A stretch of DNA of 64,000 bases from positions 1,364,001-1,428,000 of the forward strand of contig JAACJK010000163.1 in the NCBI GenBank assembly GCA_013368325.1, read 5' to 3'. Each line of letters begins with the position of its first letter. Positions within the stretch are counted from its first letter, which is position 1. The stretch comes from Ephemerocybe angulata. Lineage: Eukaryota > Basidiomycota > Agaricomycetes > Agaricales > Psathyrellaceae. The translations under genes were made by a program, and so were the position numbers. Below the pieces are notes generated by a model, which ran no database searches, was not told the DNA's origin, and saw nothing but the letters and a program-made list of their open reading frames with translations. Positions 44,518 to 56,380 of this stretch are shown here, piece by piece.

Positions 44518-46080
44518 TCAGAACCACAGGCCCGTCCATCCGTTCGACTCAACCCAAAGCTTATCTCCACCTTCCGCGTTGCCACGAGTATGCGTCCACT
44601 CCTCAGCCTGCTCGCGCTTGGTAACAGGAGGGCGAGGGCGTGGTGAGAGGGGCCTCAGGTTGGCCACACTGCCGTGGATGGTCGAAGATCGCGACGACAT
44701 CGCGATCTTGCCGTTGAAGTCTGCCTGCTCGTAGTGGAGGTAGACGTCTCCATTTCGTGCAGAGATATGGTGGCTGCTGATGGGCCGTTTCTTCGAGCTC
44801 TTGTCCGTGATATAGAAGAAGTCCGAGCGGCCAGATCCTGTTGCGGTGCGGAGGATGGCACGCTTGTTCTCTCCGGCCTCCTCGACAGACGCGGGGTAGA
44901 TCTTGACATTCGCCACGCCGTCCGCGCGCTGGGTGTTGATAATAGTCTCGGTGCTGACAGTAACATCGCCGACAATCCATCCATTGAAGACCTCGAGGTA
45001 GTTATTGTCCGATGCGTGCAAGTTGGAGGTTGGCAAGATCATGTTCTTCATCTCCTTGCCGAAGAGCATGACGGAGAAGCGGGACAGGTCGAAATGAACG
45101 CTATCATCGAACTTTACTTGGAGAGTCGAGTATCCGCGGATATAGAGCTCCTTGAGGTTGGGAGGCACAGCCAGGACGATGTCGAACCGTACACATTTGT
45201 TTCCGGTTTGGAGGTCGACTTTGCTAATAGATGGTGTGTCGAACTCGAGAGTCGAGCCAAATTTTGTCTCGGTGAGTTCTATTTTTGCGAGGTCCAGGAG
45301 AGGCTTATCTGTGCCTTTCATGATAATGCTATATTGTATCTCCGTGGCGTCGCTGGGGGCAGTGGTGACTGTCAGAGTGCCGACACCGGAACCCATGAGC
45401 TTGATATGGTGCGAGCCGTGGGGGACCGTAGCATTAAGGGAGTACCCATCGCGGGCGTCCTGGTAGAAGGTTGAAGCGTGATCGCAGCCGAGTGCTTCGC
45501 CGAAGACTGGCATACCCTCCAATCCCGATGGAGTGGGCTATCAACGATATTTGGTCAGTCCATACCAAGGGCCAAAGTCGACCAGTCAGGCTCACAGTAA
45601 GCGCCCATCTCGCGACTTTGTAGAGGCCGAACAAGGACCAGAGAGCAAGTACAAACGCAAACGCTTTCCAAAAGAGAGTGCAGCTACGGGGGAGATGGTA
45701 AGACACAACATGAGCGCAATCCTTACCACGCGATCAAGCAGGGCGCTTACTCTATTCCGCAGCACACGCAGCACCCAGCGGGCTTCTTCGTTTGCCTTCT
45801 GACCCGGATGTTGGTATCCAGGAGGGAAACGTCGTCCTCTCCGTTCCCGCCCTCGCGGGGCAAGGGGGTGTTGGGGAGGTGGATTCTGCCCGGCTCTGGG
45901 TCGTCCTCAGTGGAGACGGTTCGGTCTAAATGGGCGGAAAGTCTTGTTCAGAGCACTGCCGTGCCAATAGTCAAGAAAAATGAAGGTGTACTCACAGTCA
46001 TCGTATTCTTTCTTCAGCTTCAAAGCCGTCCATACCGCGCCAACGGTACCCCAAAAGGTGAATGTGCGTCGAGTAGACAT
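44518..46080 (-). CDS. Single-pass membrane protein with beta-rich C-terminal domain
   Basis: Function unknown. Four exons, from ATG 46080: MSTRRTFTFWGTVGAVWTAL, then DRTVSTEDDPEPGRIHLPN and a charged stretch. A cysteine cluster follows (CCVCCGIDC, completed across an intron), immediately before a membrane helix (FWKAFAFVLALWSLFGLYKV). The large last exon encodes about 330 residues of likely beta structure (GVGTLTVTTAPSDATEIQY, DFFYITDKSSKKRP, NGDVYLHYEQADFNGKIAM). The pattern of short repeated strands recalls adhesin-type DUF4097 domains and fungal DUF7330-like proteins; I cannot decide between them. The basic, cysteine-rich segment before the helix suggests a type II orientation, and the cysteines could be palmitoylated. 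It ends GWTGLWF at 44518. Confidence 0.75.
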
Positions 46081-47197
46081 TGCAGGTCCTGCTGCTGCTC
46101 AGTGGTTGCTGTCGAGCTTGGAGGAAAAGGCAGAGGGATAGTGCGCTGGGAGAGGCGAGGGAAGGGGGATGGGAAAGGGATTTACGAGAGAGGTCACTGG
46201 AAGGCCCGAGTATATCAGGTAAATGGGTAGCTTTGGAAAGGTGCCAATCAGGAGATGGCGACCACTGCGCCCGAATGAGGGCGGGAAAAAAAGACCATCA
46301 GCGCCTAAGCGGCCTTGATGTCCGTTCCGCCTCGGCAAGTTCGCACCCATAATGATTCATACCGCACGACCCCGCACGACCCGAGTCATCCTTCGCAGGT
46401 GTAGAGTTTGTGAAGGAAGCTCCTTGTTGCAGGCGAATGGAGAGTGTGTCAGTCAGCCACTTAACGATCCCTGCCTAACAGGCTAAATTCGCTATTGAGA
46501 ATCAAGATATAAATGGATTGCTAGGCCACCTAACCCCCACTACGCACCGCATTTGTCGTCAGGTTCAGGAACTGTCCTTCCTTCCCAAATGGCAGTATGG
46601 ATAGAAGAGGAACAGAGTCAGAGTTACGTGGTAGTCGGCCGGTATTTCCCTTCCGTCCTCCTGGGCGAGGGTAAGCATCAGGACACGTAGCGTCAATGTC
46701 GGGGTATGCGTAAAATGGCGACCGCGCAGTCTACTGCCAACCGGAGGCTAGCTCAATAGCTAAACCACCCGTCTGAGAAGGCGGTGGGCCAATAAACATG
46801 GCGAGGGAAAGAAGAGTGCCGTCCTTGAGCTTGAAGTTGAACTCAAAGTATCGCTCGCAATGACTCTCTAATCTGATAGCAGACCGAGGCACGCAAAGTT
46901 ATGCATCACTGCACTGTGCCTTATGACCTTGGACGTTGACAGCTAAGAAGCGACCTACCGGTGAAGTGAAGTGAAAGCACAACATGGGTGGGAAGGAACC
47001 CCCCAGTTCCAGCTGCCATAAGTAGGACCGTAGGTCGAAGTGGCACCAATACAAGGTCATTTCAAAGGGCGAACAAGAGGACGAAGACATATATACTTAC
47101 ACACAACAGCTTCTAATGCTCCAAGAAAGGATAAAAGAAGTAAAGATGGTCATACATACAGAGTGCGGAAGGGTATCAACAAATGGGGTGGAAAGAA
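46081..47197. other. Gene-free region
   Basis: About 1.1 kb between the membrane-protein gene start and the bleomycin hydrolase stop, both minus strand. No supported gene. A GC-rich stem (ccaccc...ggtgg) at about 46767-46789 gives a small hairpin of unknown meaning. Confidence 0.5.
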
Positions 47198-49072
47198 TCA
47201 AGCCAAAGAGCCCTGTCAGGATGCGTCAGCATACCGGTTATGGATGAGTGCAAAAGGTCCTCACCATAGGATCCCAAGGCGGGAGAACGACGGCATCACC
47301 TCCCTCATACACTGCCACCAGTTCCTTCGGCGCCAGCGCTTTAGGAACCACGACCTGGTATACAAACCTATAACCAGAATCAGCTATAAACTCTCATATT
47401 ACTGTGTCAGCAGTACGCACTCTTCGAACCACTCATCCGTCATGATGAAGTACCCGTGATTGCCTGCCGATTCTCCCCAGGAGTTTTCGACCTTATAACG
47501 GATAGGCTTGCCCGCGGGGTCGAGGTGGACACCAGTGATGACCATGGCGTGAGTCATGGAGGAGTCACAGATTTGAAGACGCTCAGCCTTCGTCAAGCCC
47601 AGCTTGATGTCGAATGCATTCTAAGAAGGGACAAGTTAGGTCGAACGAAAGGGAAACGGCAGTGTATATCCATACCTCGTACTCGAAAAGAGCAGTGTCC
47701 ATGATACCGGAACCACTATCGGAGAACTTGCCGACGTCGCATCCGAAGAAAACTGGGATCCCGGCTTTGATAAGCTGTGTTCAAGTGAGCATCAATTCAG
47801 TTGAGAGAAACCAATAATTTCACCTTGATAACCATAGCCTTCATATTCTCGATCTGAGTGTTAACGTCTGCTAGGAATTAGCGCAAGTCCTGAGGCAGTG
47901 GCATTTGGACTCACAGAGAATAGGACGGGCACCCCAGATGTTCCCGAGTTTATCGACTGTGTACAGCTTCTCGTACTCATTGCGAGGATCGTTGATCAAC
48001 GAGAACGAATCTGAAGGCTGAAAAAGATTCTCTATGAGCCTATAGCAAATACAGAGGGCGAATCGAAGCACGACGTACCGTGAACGGCTTGGTGCCAAAC
48101 TGCTCAAAGTACTCCTTCGGCGAGCCTTCCCACCGGCCCGTCTTATCATCCTGGTCGATGTACTCCCAGACAAACTTCTTGTTCGGGTTGGGCGGGACTC
48201 CGAGCGTAGCCGTCATGATGAGGTAGATTTCCCGCATCAACTCCTCCTTTTGTGCACGGAGGGTGGCGATGACGGTGTCTTCCTTGATGAAAGCATTGCG
48301 AAGGGCCTCTGCTTGTTGACGCAAGATAAGGCCGTGCTCACGGAGTTTGGTCTTGAGGAGGGCATTGAGGGGTCCCGACAGGGACGAGTGGGTCGACTCC
48401 GGATAAAGTGACTGGGGGACGAGACCATAGTGCTCCATGAGGTTAATCGACATGTCCCATTGGCCTCCGTCAGAAATAAGGTCACTGGAGAGATGCTGAA
48501 TAAGTCTGTCATCAAGGGGGAGGTCGGAATGTTGGATCATGAGCTCCAGGTAGTAGTTGGATTTGTTTAATTTGTCCCAGAAGAACAGGTAGGACTGGAG
48601 TACGGTAAGCCGAAGAAGCTCCTGAGGAGACATGGCGCCATACCTGAGAAAGTTGGAAGTCCTTCAACCTCAACTTCTTCATGATGTTGAACCGGATAAC
48701 GTTCGTAGTGGCAAATAGCCAGCATCGGCCACTACTCTTCTGGTTTGTAACAGGCCCCGTCTTGAAGTCGACCACATTGTTGAAGATGTGCTGGTCGGTG
48801 ATCCTCGCAGACCGCGACGAAAGCACCGTTCGGATGTCACTCTGTGACAAGATAGTCCTCGCAAGCTGAACCTTGGAGTTCTTCGCAGCCTCCGTCTCCC
48901 AGGATGCAATGTGACTCAAGGCAAGCTTCCCATCGCCAGAGATAGGCTGCGCGAGCTGGAATTCGACAACAGGTTGATTAGAACCCTCCTCAGTGGGGCT
49001 CTTCTCACTTTCGGGGAATGTATAGTTGGTTGGGGTGGGTATAAGGGATCTGGAGGATTGCTGGTTGCCCAT
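47198..49072 (-). CDS. LAP3: Bleomycin hydrolase (papain-like cysteine peptidase C1B)
   Basis: A cytosolic hexameric cysteine aminopeptidase that trims peptides and hydrolyses homocysteine thiolactone and bleomycin. The catalytic cysteine is in TGPVTNQKSSGRCWLFATTN, the histidine in SSMTHAMVITGVHLDPAGK and the asparagine in RYKVENSWGESAG, all intact. Other conserved parts are SQSYLFFWDKLNKSNYYLEL, DGGQWDMSINLMEHYGLVP and VSLINDP-like SFSLINDPRNEYEKL. The end is VLPPWDPM joined by a short intron to GSLA and stop (47198-47200), matching the family end WDPMGALA. The start is placed at ATG 49072 in a strong context (CACCATGGG); the longer frame to 49141 opens with TTG, not ATG. The resulting N-terminus MGNQQSSRS fits an N-myristoylation signal, which is unusual for this enzyme. 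Several short introns interrupt it. Confidence 0.93.
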
Positions 49073-49416
49073 GGTGGTGGTCTGAGATGAAGCAGCGACA
49101 GGCAGTGTGGGCGCTGTAGCACCAACTCTGATGCTCGCCAAACTGGGGTATCACTTATCATTCTCGGGCCGCCGCTCTGCCGAACAATGAGTTAGGGGCC
49201 TTCATGACGATCTAACTTATCTGCACCATATACATTGGGATCACTCGTTAAAGCAACGTTGACGTCCCTAATCTATCGAAAAGAATTTCCACCTCAAAGA
49301 GGTGCCCAGACAGGTTTTGTATTTCAGTCACAAACAGGAGATTCGCCACAGTACTCGTAAACACATACATAGTTGCTACACAATCCACAAGGATTTTCAA
49401 GCAAGCCTGTGGGCCC
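49073..49416. other. Tandem intergenic region
   Basis: A 344-bp gap between the bleomycin hydrolase start and the CE1 esterase stop, both minus strand. No gene or clear signal is seen. Confidence 0.5.
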
Positions 49417-50365
49417 CTACTTGTTGATACCGAACCAGGTGAGGGCGTCTCTCTCCTGGGTAGGAAGATTATGTGAGACACCCTGAGCTCGGATGGCCTG
49501 GAACGAGGGGCCGTAGGTCTCCCGTGTGTAGCCATTGAGGGGCGAGTTGTTCTGGGTGGTGACTGGGGTACTTGGGTACCCGAAGACGTTGGTCCACTGT
49601 TTAATACCCTCGGCATGGTTGCGGTAGTTGAGGGTAGTATCGCTGGTTCCATGCCAAATCTGTACCTTGGGTCGAGTCCCAGTGTATCCGGGGTAGCCAG
49701 AGCGGACAAGGTCTCCCTGTGAAGAATGCAAACGCGTTAGAACATCATAGAGACCCGACATCTTGAAAAAGCACCCAACGTACCCATTGCTGAGCAGACA
49801 AGGACTTGGTGCCACCAGCACACTCGTTGTTCCACATACCGGCACCGGCGAAGCATGCATAAGGCACACCGGAGAATGCAGAGCCGGCGGCAAAGAGGTC
49901 AGGGTAAGCGCCCATGAGAACGTTGGTCATCATCGCGCCGGACGAGCTACCGGTAGCGAAGACACGGGTCTTGTCAACACCGTAGTTCGTAATGGCATAG
50001 CGAACGGCGCTGGCAATGGCCAACGAGTCTCCCCCAGCATCATGCTTCAAGGTAGCATTGGTGTGGACGTCCCAGCATCCTCCACTGTCGGGCGCACTCG
50101 GGTAGAGGACGATGAAGTTCTTCTGGGTGTCAGCGAGATTCGCGTACTGCGTGCCACTGAAGTACGCTTGCGCTGTACCCGTGCAGTAGTGCATCGCAAC
50201 GATGAGCGCGGGGTTCGCGACTACGCCTGTGGGTCGGTACAGGTACATCCGCACATTGGTTGGGTTAGAGCCGAAGTTGTTAATCTGCTGCAGCTGGTTC
50301 TGGGCCGCAAAGGCGCAAACAGCGTAGAGCAGGCCGAAGGTGACGAGTTTGGTAAGAGAAAGCAT
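49417..50365 (-). CDS. Secreted CE1 carbohydrate esterase (acetyl xylan / feruloyl esterase-like)
   Basis: A secreted esterase of the CE1/poly-hydroxybutyrate-depolymerase-like fold that removes acetyl or feruloyl groups from plant xylan. The ATG at 50365 gives a signal peptide (MLSLTKLVTFGLLYAVCAFA). The mature part has NFGSNPTNVRMYLYRP, MHYCTGTAQAYFSGTQYAN, and PSAPDSGGCWDVHTNATLKH. The nucleophile motif is GSSSGAMMTNVLMGAYPDLF (GxSxG); KVQIWHGTSDTTLNY carries the probable acid and GVSHNLPTQE the histidine. One intron joins SLSAQQW to GDLVRSGYPGY. It ends ALTWFGINK. There is no carbohydrate-binding module. A TATAAATT box is 42 bases upstream of the ATG, in the same context as in the second copy at the right edge. 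Confidence 0.9.
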
Positions 50366-50927
50366 TGTGGCGAGTTTTCTGGATAGTAACGGAATTTGGG
50401 CAGGCCAATTTATAGCTGAGGATCCTGCATCTGCCAGCAGACCGGTCCCCATTCCCGATATTCAAATACCGAGCATAAGCCGCCGAAGGAAGAAGAGAAT
50501 CAGCAGGGGCGTCTATTTTCCACGCACGGTCGCGCGCAGAATTTCGTTGCCATCGGTCCCTGGGGCAGGTGCCAGGAGAGCGAGAAAACAAACGGGTGGT
50601 AGGATCCCGACCATATTTCGAATTTTGTCCGCCCCTCTTTAATTCTGGAGGCGTTTGGGCACATGGTCTAGCAGAGTCGCGAAGCTTCAGAACGTGTCGA
50701 CCTCCCAGGTGGCTTCTGCTATCCTAAAACGCATCTTCTGACCTGTGCCGGTTACAGTGCGTCGCACCCCACACGTACTCTATATTTAAAGAGATGTCAG
50801 AAGGCAGGGCTCCAGAGAATCAAGGTGTAAGAAGTAAGGGAGCTCCATGGTGGTGGTTTGAAATCAAAATGCGAGTGGGCGCTTGAAAGTCCTCGGGGCG
50901 AGGGTGCAGAGCGCACCCTCTATTTCC
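50366..50927. other. Tandem intergenic region with TATA box
   Basis: This interval holds the CE1 esterase promoter; AATTTATA at 50407-50414 reads TATAAATT on the minus strand. The remaining sequence up to the F-box gene stop shows no gene. Confidence 0.5.
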
Positions 50928-52770
50928 TCAGGTCCGAACAACAAGGAACGGCTCTGGAATATCTGGACTCTCATATGGCAAGAGAACAACCTCCGCTTCC
51001 ACCGTACCATCCAGCGCTCTGCTAACCTTCCTCCCGACCCTCCACACTTTGGTGTTGCACCCAAACTGCGTCACTGACGGACCGCAGCGCTTCACAAGTG
51101 CGAGGGCTTCGGCTGGGAGAAGAAAGGGTAGGGGGCGTGAAGGATCAAGCAGGTCCTCGTGCTCAGGGGAGTGCTCTTCCGAATCTGAACCTGAGTCTTC
51201 AGAGTCGTCGTTGCGGGACACGTGTGTGGAGGTAGACGAGCGTAAGGGGAAGTTGACGTGAATTGTTCGGAGGTTCGTCGCTAGTCTGAAAACGTTCGGA
51301 AGCGCATCCTGTACATATGGATTTAATCGACTTTGTTCAGCGGGCCTGGATGAAGCAGAGACAGAATTGAACGTACCAAGGATCTTTTGTCCGAGACAAT
51401 GAACAACTCCTCCAAGCCTGGACACCCCAAACATATCGCCCTCACACCGTCCTCCCCAATCGCCATCCTCAGCACGCTGAACCGCTTTATCGTGGCCCCA
51501 TGCAACCGCACAAGCTCGGCCCAGAATGCACTCAACACATGGTTCAGCCAGAGGCCACGGACGAGTTCCGTGGTCGCGGAAGAGGTGGAGGTCGCATAGA
51601 GCTGGAAGCGCTCGAAGTGGGGCGAGGCGCTAAGCAAATGGTTGACACTTTGGGTCCACGCAATCCACTCGGCCTCGAGTCGCGAGTCATTGGCAGGCTC
51701 GTCGCCCACAGCTGCCGTGGAATGGAATGTGGTATTGAGACTGGGAGGGGTAGTAAGAATGATAGAGCACAGGAATTGGAGCGCATTGGTGTGCGTGCAG
51801 TGTTGAGCAAAGGCTCGCATATCCTAAGGGTTTATGTGTTTACGCTTAGTCCAAGGTGAGGAGGCTTTCGGATTGAAGCGTACAAATTTTGGAGATACGC
51901 CCTCAAGGCCTAATTCACGCAGTCCGGCTTGGGTGGAGGACACGATAGCAGATACGCCACGCTCTGTGACCTTCGGACAGCCAGTAATGAAGAACTGTTC
52001 CAGGTTTGGGAGGTTAGGCGCCATTTCCTCGAGAGTCGCGTCCGTGAGCACTGGGCTTGACTGGAAACCTCTCAACATTCAACTAACACCAGAAATAACT
52101 TGCGTAAGCACATACCTTGCATATGATAGTTACGCTTCTCAAATTACCTCCGCTAACCTTCATCATGCTTTGCAACTGCGATACCACGCCGGAGCTGGGC
52201 ATGATGATAGACACCTTCTGGAGCCCCCTGAAGTGCGCCAACAGCCTCGGATCGTACTGCCCCTGGCTGCGGCCATTCAGCTCAAGTTGTCTCAGCGACG
52301 CGATCCACGATAGAGCCTCAAGAATCTCAGAGCTCAAAGATCCATCGCGCGTCCAGACGCAGGAGTGTAGGCCCTTGCAGTTCTTGATGCCTTCGAGTAC
52401 TAGGTCGGGAATGCTCGTCTCGTCGCTTGAGGTGGGGAGATGTAGGATGGCTTTGGGGAAATCGCGGACCTCCAGTCGACGAACATGCTTGGCGAGATGC
52501 GGACAGGTGGAGAGTGTTTTGAAGAGGAGCAGTACCTACCGATGGTAGGTGTTCCAGTCAGGTCGATTAGGTTAATTGAAAGGTGAGTCATACCTTCGTC
52601 TTCGCATCCTTGTGCCACGAGAATATCGAAACCCTTTCATACAACCTCGGTGTGGCGAATTCGTTCCACGTCTTATCAACCAATGCGCCTGCCGCCAGAT
52701 GGCTCGATTTTACAACGAACCTCAGAATAACGGGCAGGATATCGATCGGAAGCTCGAGGAACTCAACCAT
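50928..52770 (-). CDS. F-box/leucine-rich-repeat-like protein
   Basis: A probable substrate receptor of an SCF ubiquitin ligase. It begins MVEFLELPIDILPVILRFVV, followed by GALVDKTWNEFATPRLYERV, an F-box-like helix set. Four or more exons continue with leucine-rich repeat-like blocks: HLAKHVRRLEVRDFPKAILH, LRQLELNGRSQ, LPNLEQFFITGCPKVTERGV (a clear LRR) and AICLGCPGLEELFIVSDKR. The C-terminal part has an acidic insertion (DDSEDSGSDSEEHSPEHED) and ends EPFLVVRT. Introns of about 55-70 nt separate the blocks; exact joins were not all verified. Large, fast-evolving F-box families are common in Agaricomycetes. The target protein is unknown. Confidence 0.75.
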
Positions 52771-53554
52771 GAGTCAGGCCGCACAACTTTCCAAGTTGGA
52801 GTGGGTCTGAGAGAGAGATATAGGCCCGCATGTCTGTGCTTAGAGGTGGAAGAGACACCTTGCCAGGTTGCATCATATGTCCCTCAGTTTGGCGAATTTA
52901 TCCCACGCAGCGGCCAATTAAAGAACATATCCCTCCTCCTCGTTCTCGTGCATAGTCAACGAACTCGATCGTCAGCCCCAGATTTCAGACAGAGGAGTAA
53001 AAAGCATCCATCATCACACAGGCTTTAGACCAGAAGAGTGGCCTCAAGAGGCGCTGGGTCATGCATCCACGAAACTCATATGATCGATAATCGATTGCAG
53101 CCCCACCTTGCTCATCATTGCCTTTCGTGCTTTCGTGCCCCATCACGATCAATGAGGCTGCTGCTCTACCTGTGCGTGTCTCTCGTATGAAGTTTCTGAG
53201 CAAAGGAGTTCTCGTCGTTCTCACCAAGCACCTTTGTTGGGAATGAATTTGGCAGCCTACACGAGACTATGATAGACTGCTGGTGGTACCTGAAGCCTAT
53301 CCACCGCTAACAGCTCAGATTCAACTTCTCAATGGCAGCCCCTAAGAGCCCCTAAGACGCGCCTCGCGTGTCGCGTCATCGATTCATCCCCCACAGCGCC
53401 CCACTGCAACCATAGGCAACCATTCAATGATTCATGTGGTCAAAGCTTCTGATTGATTGCCGGCATAGTCACAGGTCTCATTGAAGTCGATTGACCTCGA
53501 ACTGAGCAAAGGCACCAGGCTTGACCCCATACTGTCACCTCTCCAGTTCCAAAG
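52771..53554. other. Divergent intergenic region
   Basis: This 784-bp interval lies between the start codons of the F-box gene (-) and the paraoxonase-like gene (+). No gene is supported. Short repeats (gcccctaag; cgcgtcgcgt-like) are present but unremarkable. Confidence 0.5.
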
Positions 53555-55085
53555 ATGGGGGTAGGACGCCTTCTCCTCAACATCCTCATTGTCCTAGCCG
53601 CCATCGGCGGGGGCTTCTACCAGCTCAAACTCAAACCCGTCTTGGCCACGCTCGGCATTGGCAGAGTTATACAGCCAGTTGGCAACACCAATTGTGCTGC
53701 CGTTGCCCCTGAGCTCCAAGCATGCGAGAGTACGTCGTCGCCTTCCTGATGATGAAGATAACGTTGGGTATTAACTTTCCGTGCAGAGGTAGTCCTTCAT
53801 CAACCTTCCGGCGTCATCTACCTGGCATGCTCAACCAGGGAGAGCCGAACGCATTGGCTACCCAACACCTTGACCCTCAACAATACGGGGGCTTCTCGGG
53901 CTGATTATGTTGCCACCTACGACCCCAAGTCGCAGAGAGTTACGAAGCTGAAAACCCTCGGATTCGATAGCCCTCGTGGCTTGTCCCTCCACGGCATGGA
54001 CGTAGTCGCGTCCACGACTAACCCCTCCGAGCTTTATGTCTATCTCGTCAACCATCGCGCACCCCTAACGGGTGACGCGAACGTTGTCGGTGCAGACTCC
54101 TCCATCGAGGTATTTAAGACCACTCTCGGAGGCTCGACGTTGGAATATGTTAGAACTGTCGACAGCCCCTTGATTGAAACACCTAACGATGTAACCGGGT
54201 CAGCCGACGGCCAGGAATTCTGGGTGACTAACGACCACGGAGCTAAAACTGGCCTGGTGAGTGTCCAGGATGATCAGCTCATTGCGGCATGCACTAACCT
54301 ACTTTTATCTTCGCAGGTGAGGCAGCTGGAGCTTCTCGGACGTTCAGCTACGTCCGTTGTGTACTGCCATGCAACTGAAGGCTGCAAGTACGCGATCAAG
54401 AATATGCATGGCAACAACGGAATCACGCAAGCACCCAATGGCACGTTCTACGTGATAGATTCGTCCGGCGGCAAGCTCTCCATCCTTGACAAGCAAGCAG
54501 ACAATACCCTCGTCATAACCGACGTGATATCAACAGGTAAACGCCTTCACGGGAAGTTTAACTCTCAAGTTCTAGGTTACTGATACTGGATGCCAGACCG
54601 TGCATTAGATAACATAATGGTCGACTCCCAAGGGCACGTTTGGGCAGCAGGTAAGTAATCGTTCATTCATATCCGGCTAGACCAACCGTCCTCACGGATT
54701 CTCTTCCTTGCATAGGGTTCCCTAAAGCCTTAGTGCTAATTCAAGAGCACTTCAAAAACCCGGACATCCTGTCCCCTTCCAATGCCTTCCGCTTTTCCAT
54801 CAATACCGGCCCTGGAGCTTTCTACGGAGAGAAATACAAAGTTGACCGGGTAAGTGGCAATCCAATGTACATCTCCTTGCATTTTGGACGGTCCATCAAT
54901 CCTCGTTCTCCAGGTCTTCGAAGACGACGGCACCATCGCCTCAGGTACTACAAGTGCAGTGTACGACGCAGATCGTAATCTTTTGTTCCTTCACGGTAAC
55001 GAGCCCTAGTTTGCTTCTCTGAACAGGTACTGACTCCCTTTGAATAGGCATCGCCGCCGATAAACTTGTGATCTGCAAGTTGTAA
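53555..55085 (+). CDS. Paraoxonase-like arylesterase with N-terminal membrane anchor
   Basis: A six-bladed beta-propeller hydrolase related to serum paraoxonase/arylesterase, acting on lactones or aryl esters. It begins [20 protein letters not shown], a hydrophobic signal or anchor. The family blocks are [41 protein letters not shown], and [20 protein letters not shown] followed by DHG, matching the paraoxonase NDI-x(n)-TNDH pattern. The second half has [50 protein letters not shown] and FHGxx-like [12 protein letters not shown]. It ends LFLHG, then [11 protein letters not shown] at 55083-55085. About seven exons joined at consensus sites. Membrane anchoring is inferred from the uncleaved-looking N-terminus, as in mammalian paraoxonases. 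Confidence 0.85.
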
Positions 55086-55380
55086 GCTACATAGCTGCCC
55101 AATAAATATTTCATTGAACCTGGACTCCTCTATGGACATATTTTGTGTGGACGTCGCCGCAGGTCCAGCAAAGGCGTCTCCCGCCCTGTCGCCTCCTCGT
55201 TCCCAAACCTCGTACCCTTGATCTGCATGGAAAAGACTCAGAACCAAAACCGATTCAGAGAGGGAAGAGAAACTATAATTTTTCATGCTGTCATAGCGCG
55301 ACATAGACAATACCCATGAATCATATGCAGGTGACGAGAGGGAAGATCTGGCATTACATGTAGTAATACAGAGATAGCGC

Positions 55381-56380
55381 TTAATCCCAGCCAGAGTTGC
55401 CGGCGGGCTCAGCGGCCCAGCCAGCATTACCGGCGGCAGCGGGCTCAGCAGACCAGTCGGTAGGGCCGGCGGAGGGGTCAGCGGACCAGTCGAGGGCACC
55501 TGAAGGAGGGGAAGGTCGCATCGAAGTACTAAGATACAGGGGCAAGTTGACATACCTTCGCCAGAGACGAGGGCAGGGTTGATGCTGCCAGCCTGGGGAG
55601 CGCTGGTAACATCCCACTCGGAGAGACCAGCAGGGGCCTCTTCGATGGCAACAGCAGCGGCCTTAGCGGCAGCCTCCTCCTGCTGCTGCTTCTCGACCTC
55701 TTCAGGGTCACGGTAGAAGAACATGTCGACCATGACGTTCCAGCCATCGGCGGAACGGGGGATGGTTCCGCGGAGACGGAGGACCTCACGGGCAAGCAAC
55801 CACCAGATGAGACCGATCGAGTGCCTGGTCTTGTTGTTGGTGGGGATGGCAACATCAACGAACTGGAGGGGGGCATCGGTGTCGCAGAGGGCGATAACGG
55901 GGATGTTGACATAGGAAGCCTCACGGATGGCCTGGTGGTCAACACGGGGGTCGGTGACGATAATGAGGCGGGGCTCCTTGAACGAACGGGTGATGTAGTT
56001 GGTGAAGGAACCAGGGGTGAAACGACCAGCGATGGCCTGGGCACCGGTGTTGGCGGCGAACTTGAGGACCGCACGGTGACCATAGGGGCGGGCAGAGATC
56101 ACACAGACGTCGTTGGGGTTCTCGACGGCGGCGATGATGCGAGCGGCGAGGACGAGCTTCTCCCAGGTCTTGCCAATGTTGAGGACGTGAATGCCTGTTG
56201 GAATTAATGGATTTTGCTGCGGGAAATTGAAGATATTGGCGTACCATCGGCCCTTCGCTTCCAAACATAGGGTTCCATCTGCTTATCGCAGTTTTTGGTG
56301 CCAATGTGGCATTGGGCAGCCAGGAGGAGCTGGATATCCTCCTCGGTAGCGCTCAAGACGGATGGCAATTTCGACGACAT
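55381..56380 (-). CDS. RPS0: 40S ribosomal protein uS2 (RPS0)
   Basis: Small-subunit ribosomal protein uS2, needed for 20S pre-rRNA maturation and 40S assembly. The start at 56380 reads [20 protein letters not shown], then [20 protein letters not shown]. The first intron lies after RRADG and joins [20 protein letters not shown]. The core [20 protein letters not shown] and [20 protein letters not shown] is strongly conserved, with [18 protein letters not shown]. The last intron joins the VSGE codons to [20 protein letters not shown], the Trp/Ala/acidic C-terminal tail usual in eukaryotes, ending NSGWD. The minus-strand open frame reading on through the last intron is not the real product. It is convergent with the paraoxonase-like gene, 295 bp away. 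The 342 bp upstream to the DUF6533 gene stop show no other gene. Confidence 0.96.

Noticed and set aside
46746..46800. A tRNA-like stretch (gctagctcaatagctaaacc and a GC-rich hairpin)
   Set aside because: The arms do not fit the tRNA pattern: no 5-bp anticodon stem with a 7-base loop, no T-arm GTTCRA motif and no acceptor-stem pairing.
49073..49141. Longer start for bleomycin hydrolase at 49141
   Set aside because: The codon there is TTG. The first ATG in frame is 49072, in a strong start context.
54948..55617. The 438-codon minus-strand frame extending RPS0 downstream
   Set aside because: It reads through the last RPS0 intron. Splicing at the consensus donor and acceptor gives the standard Trp/Ala-rich RPS0 C-terminus ending at 55381.
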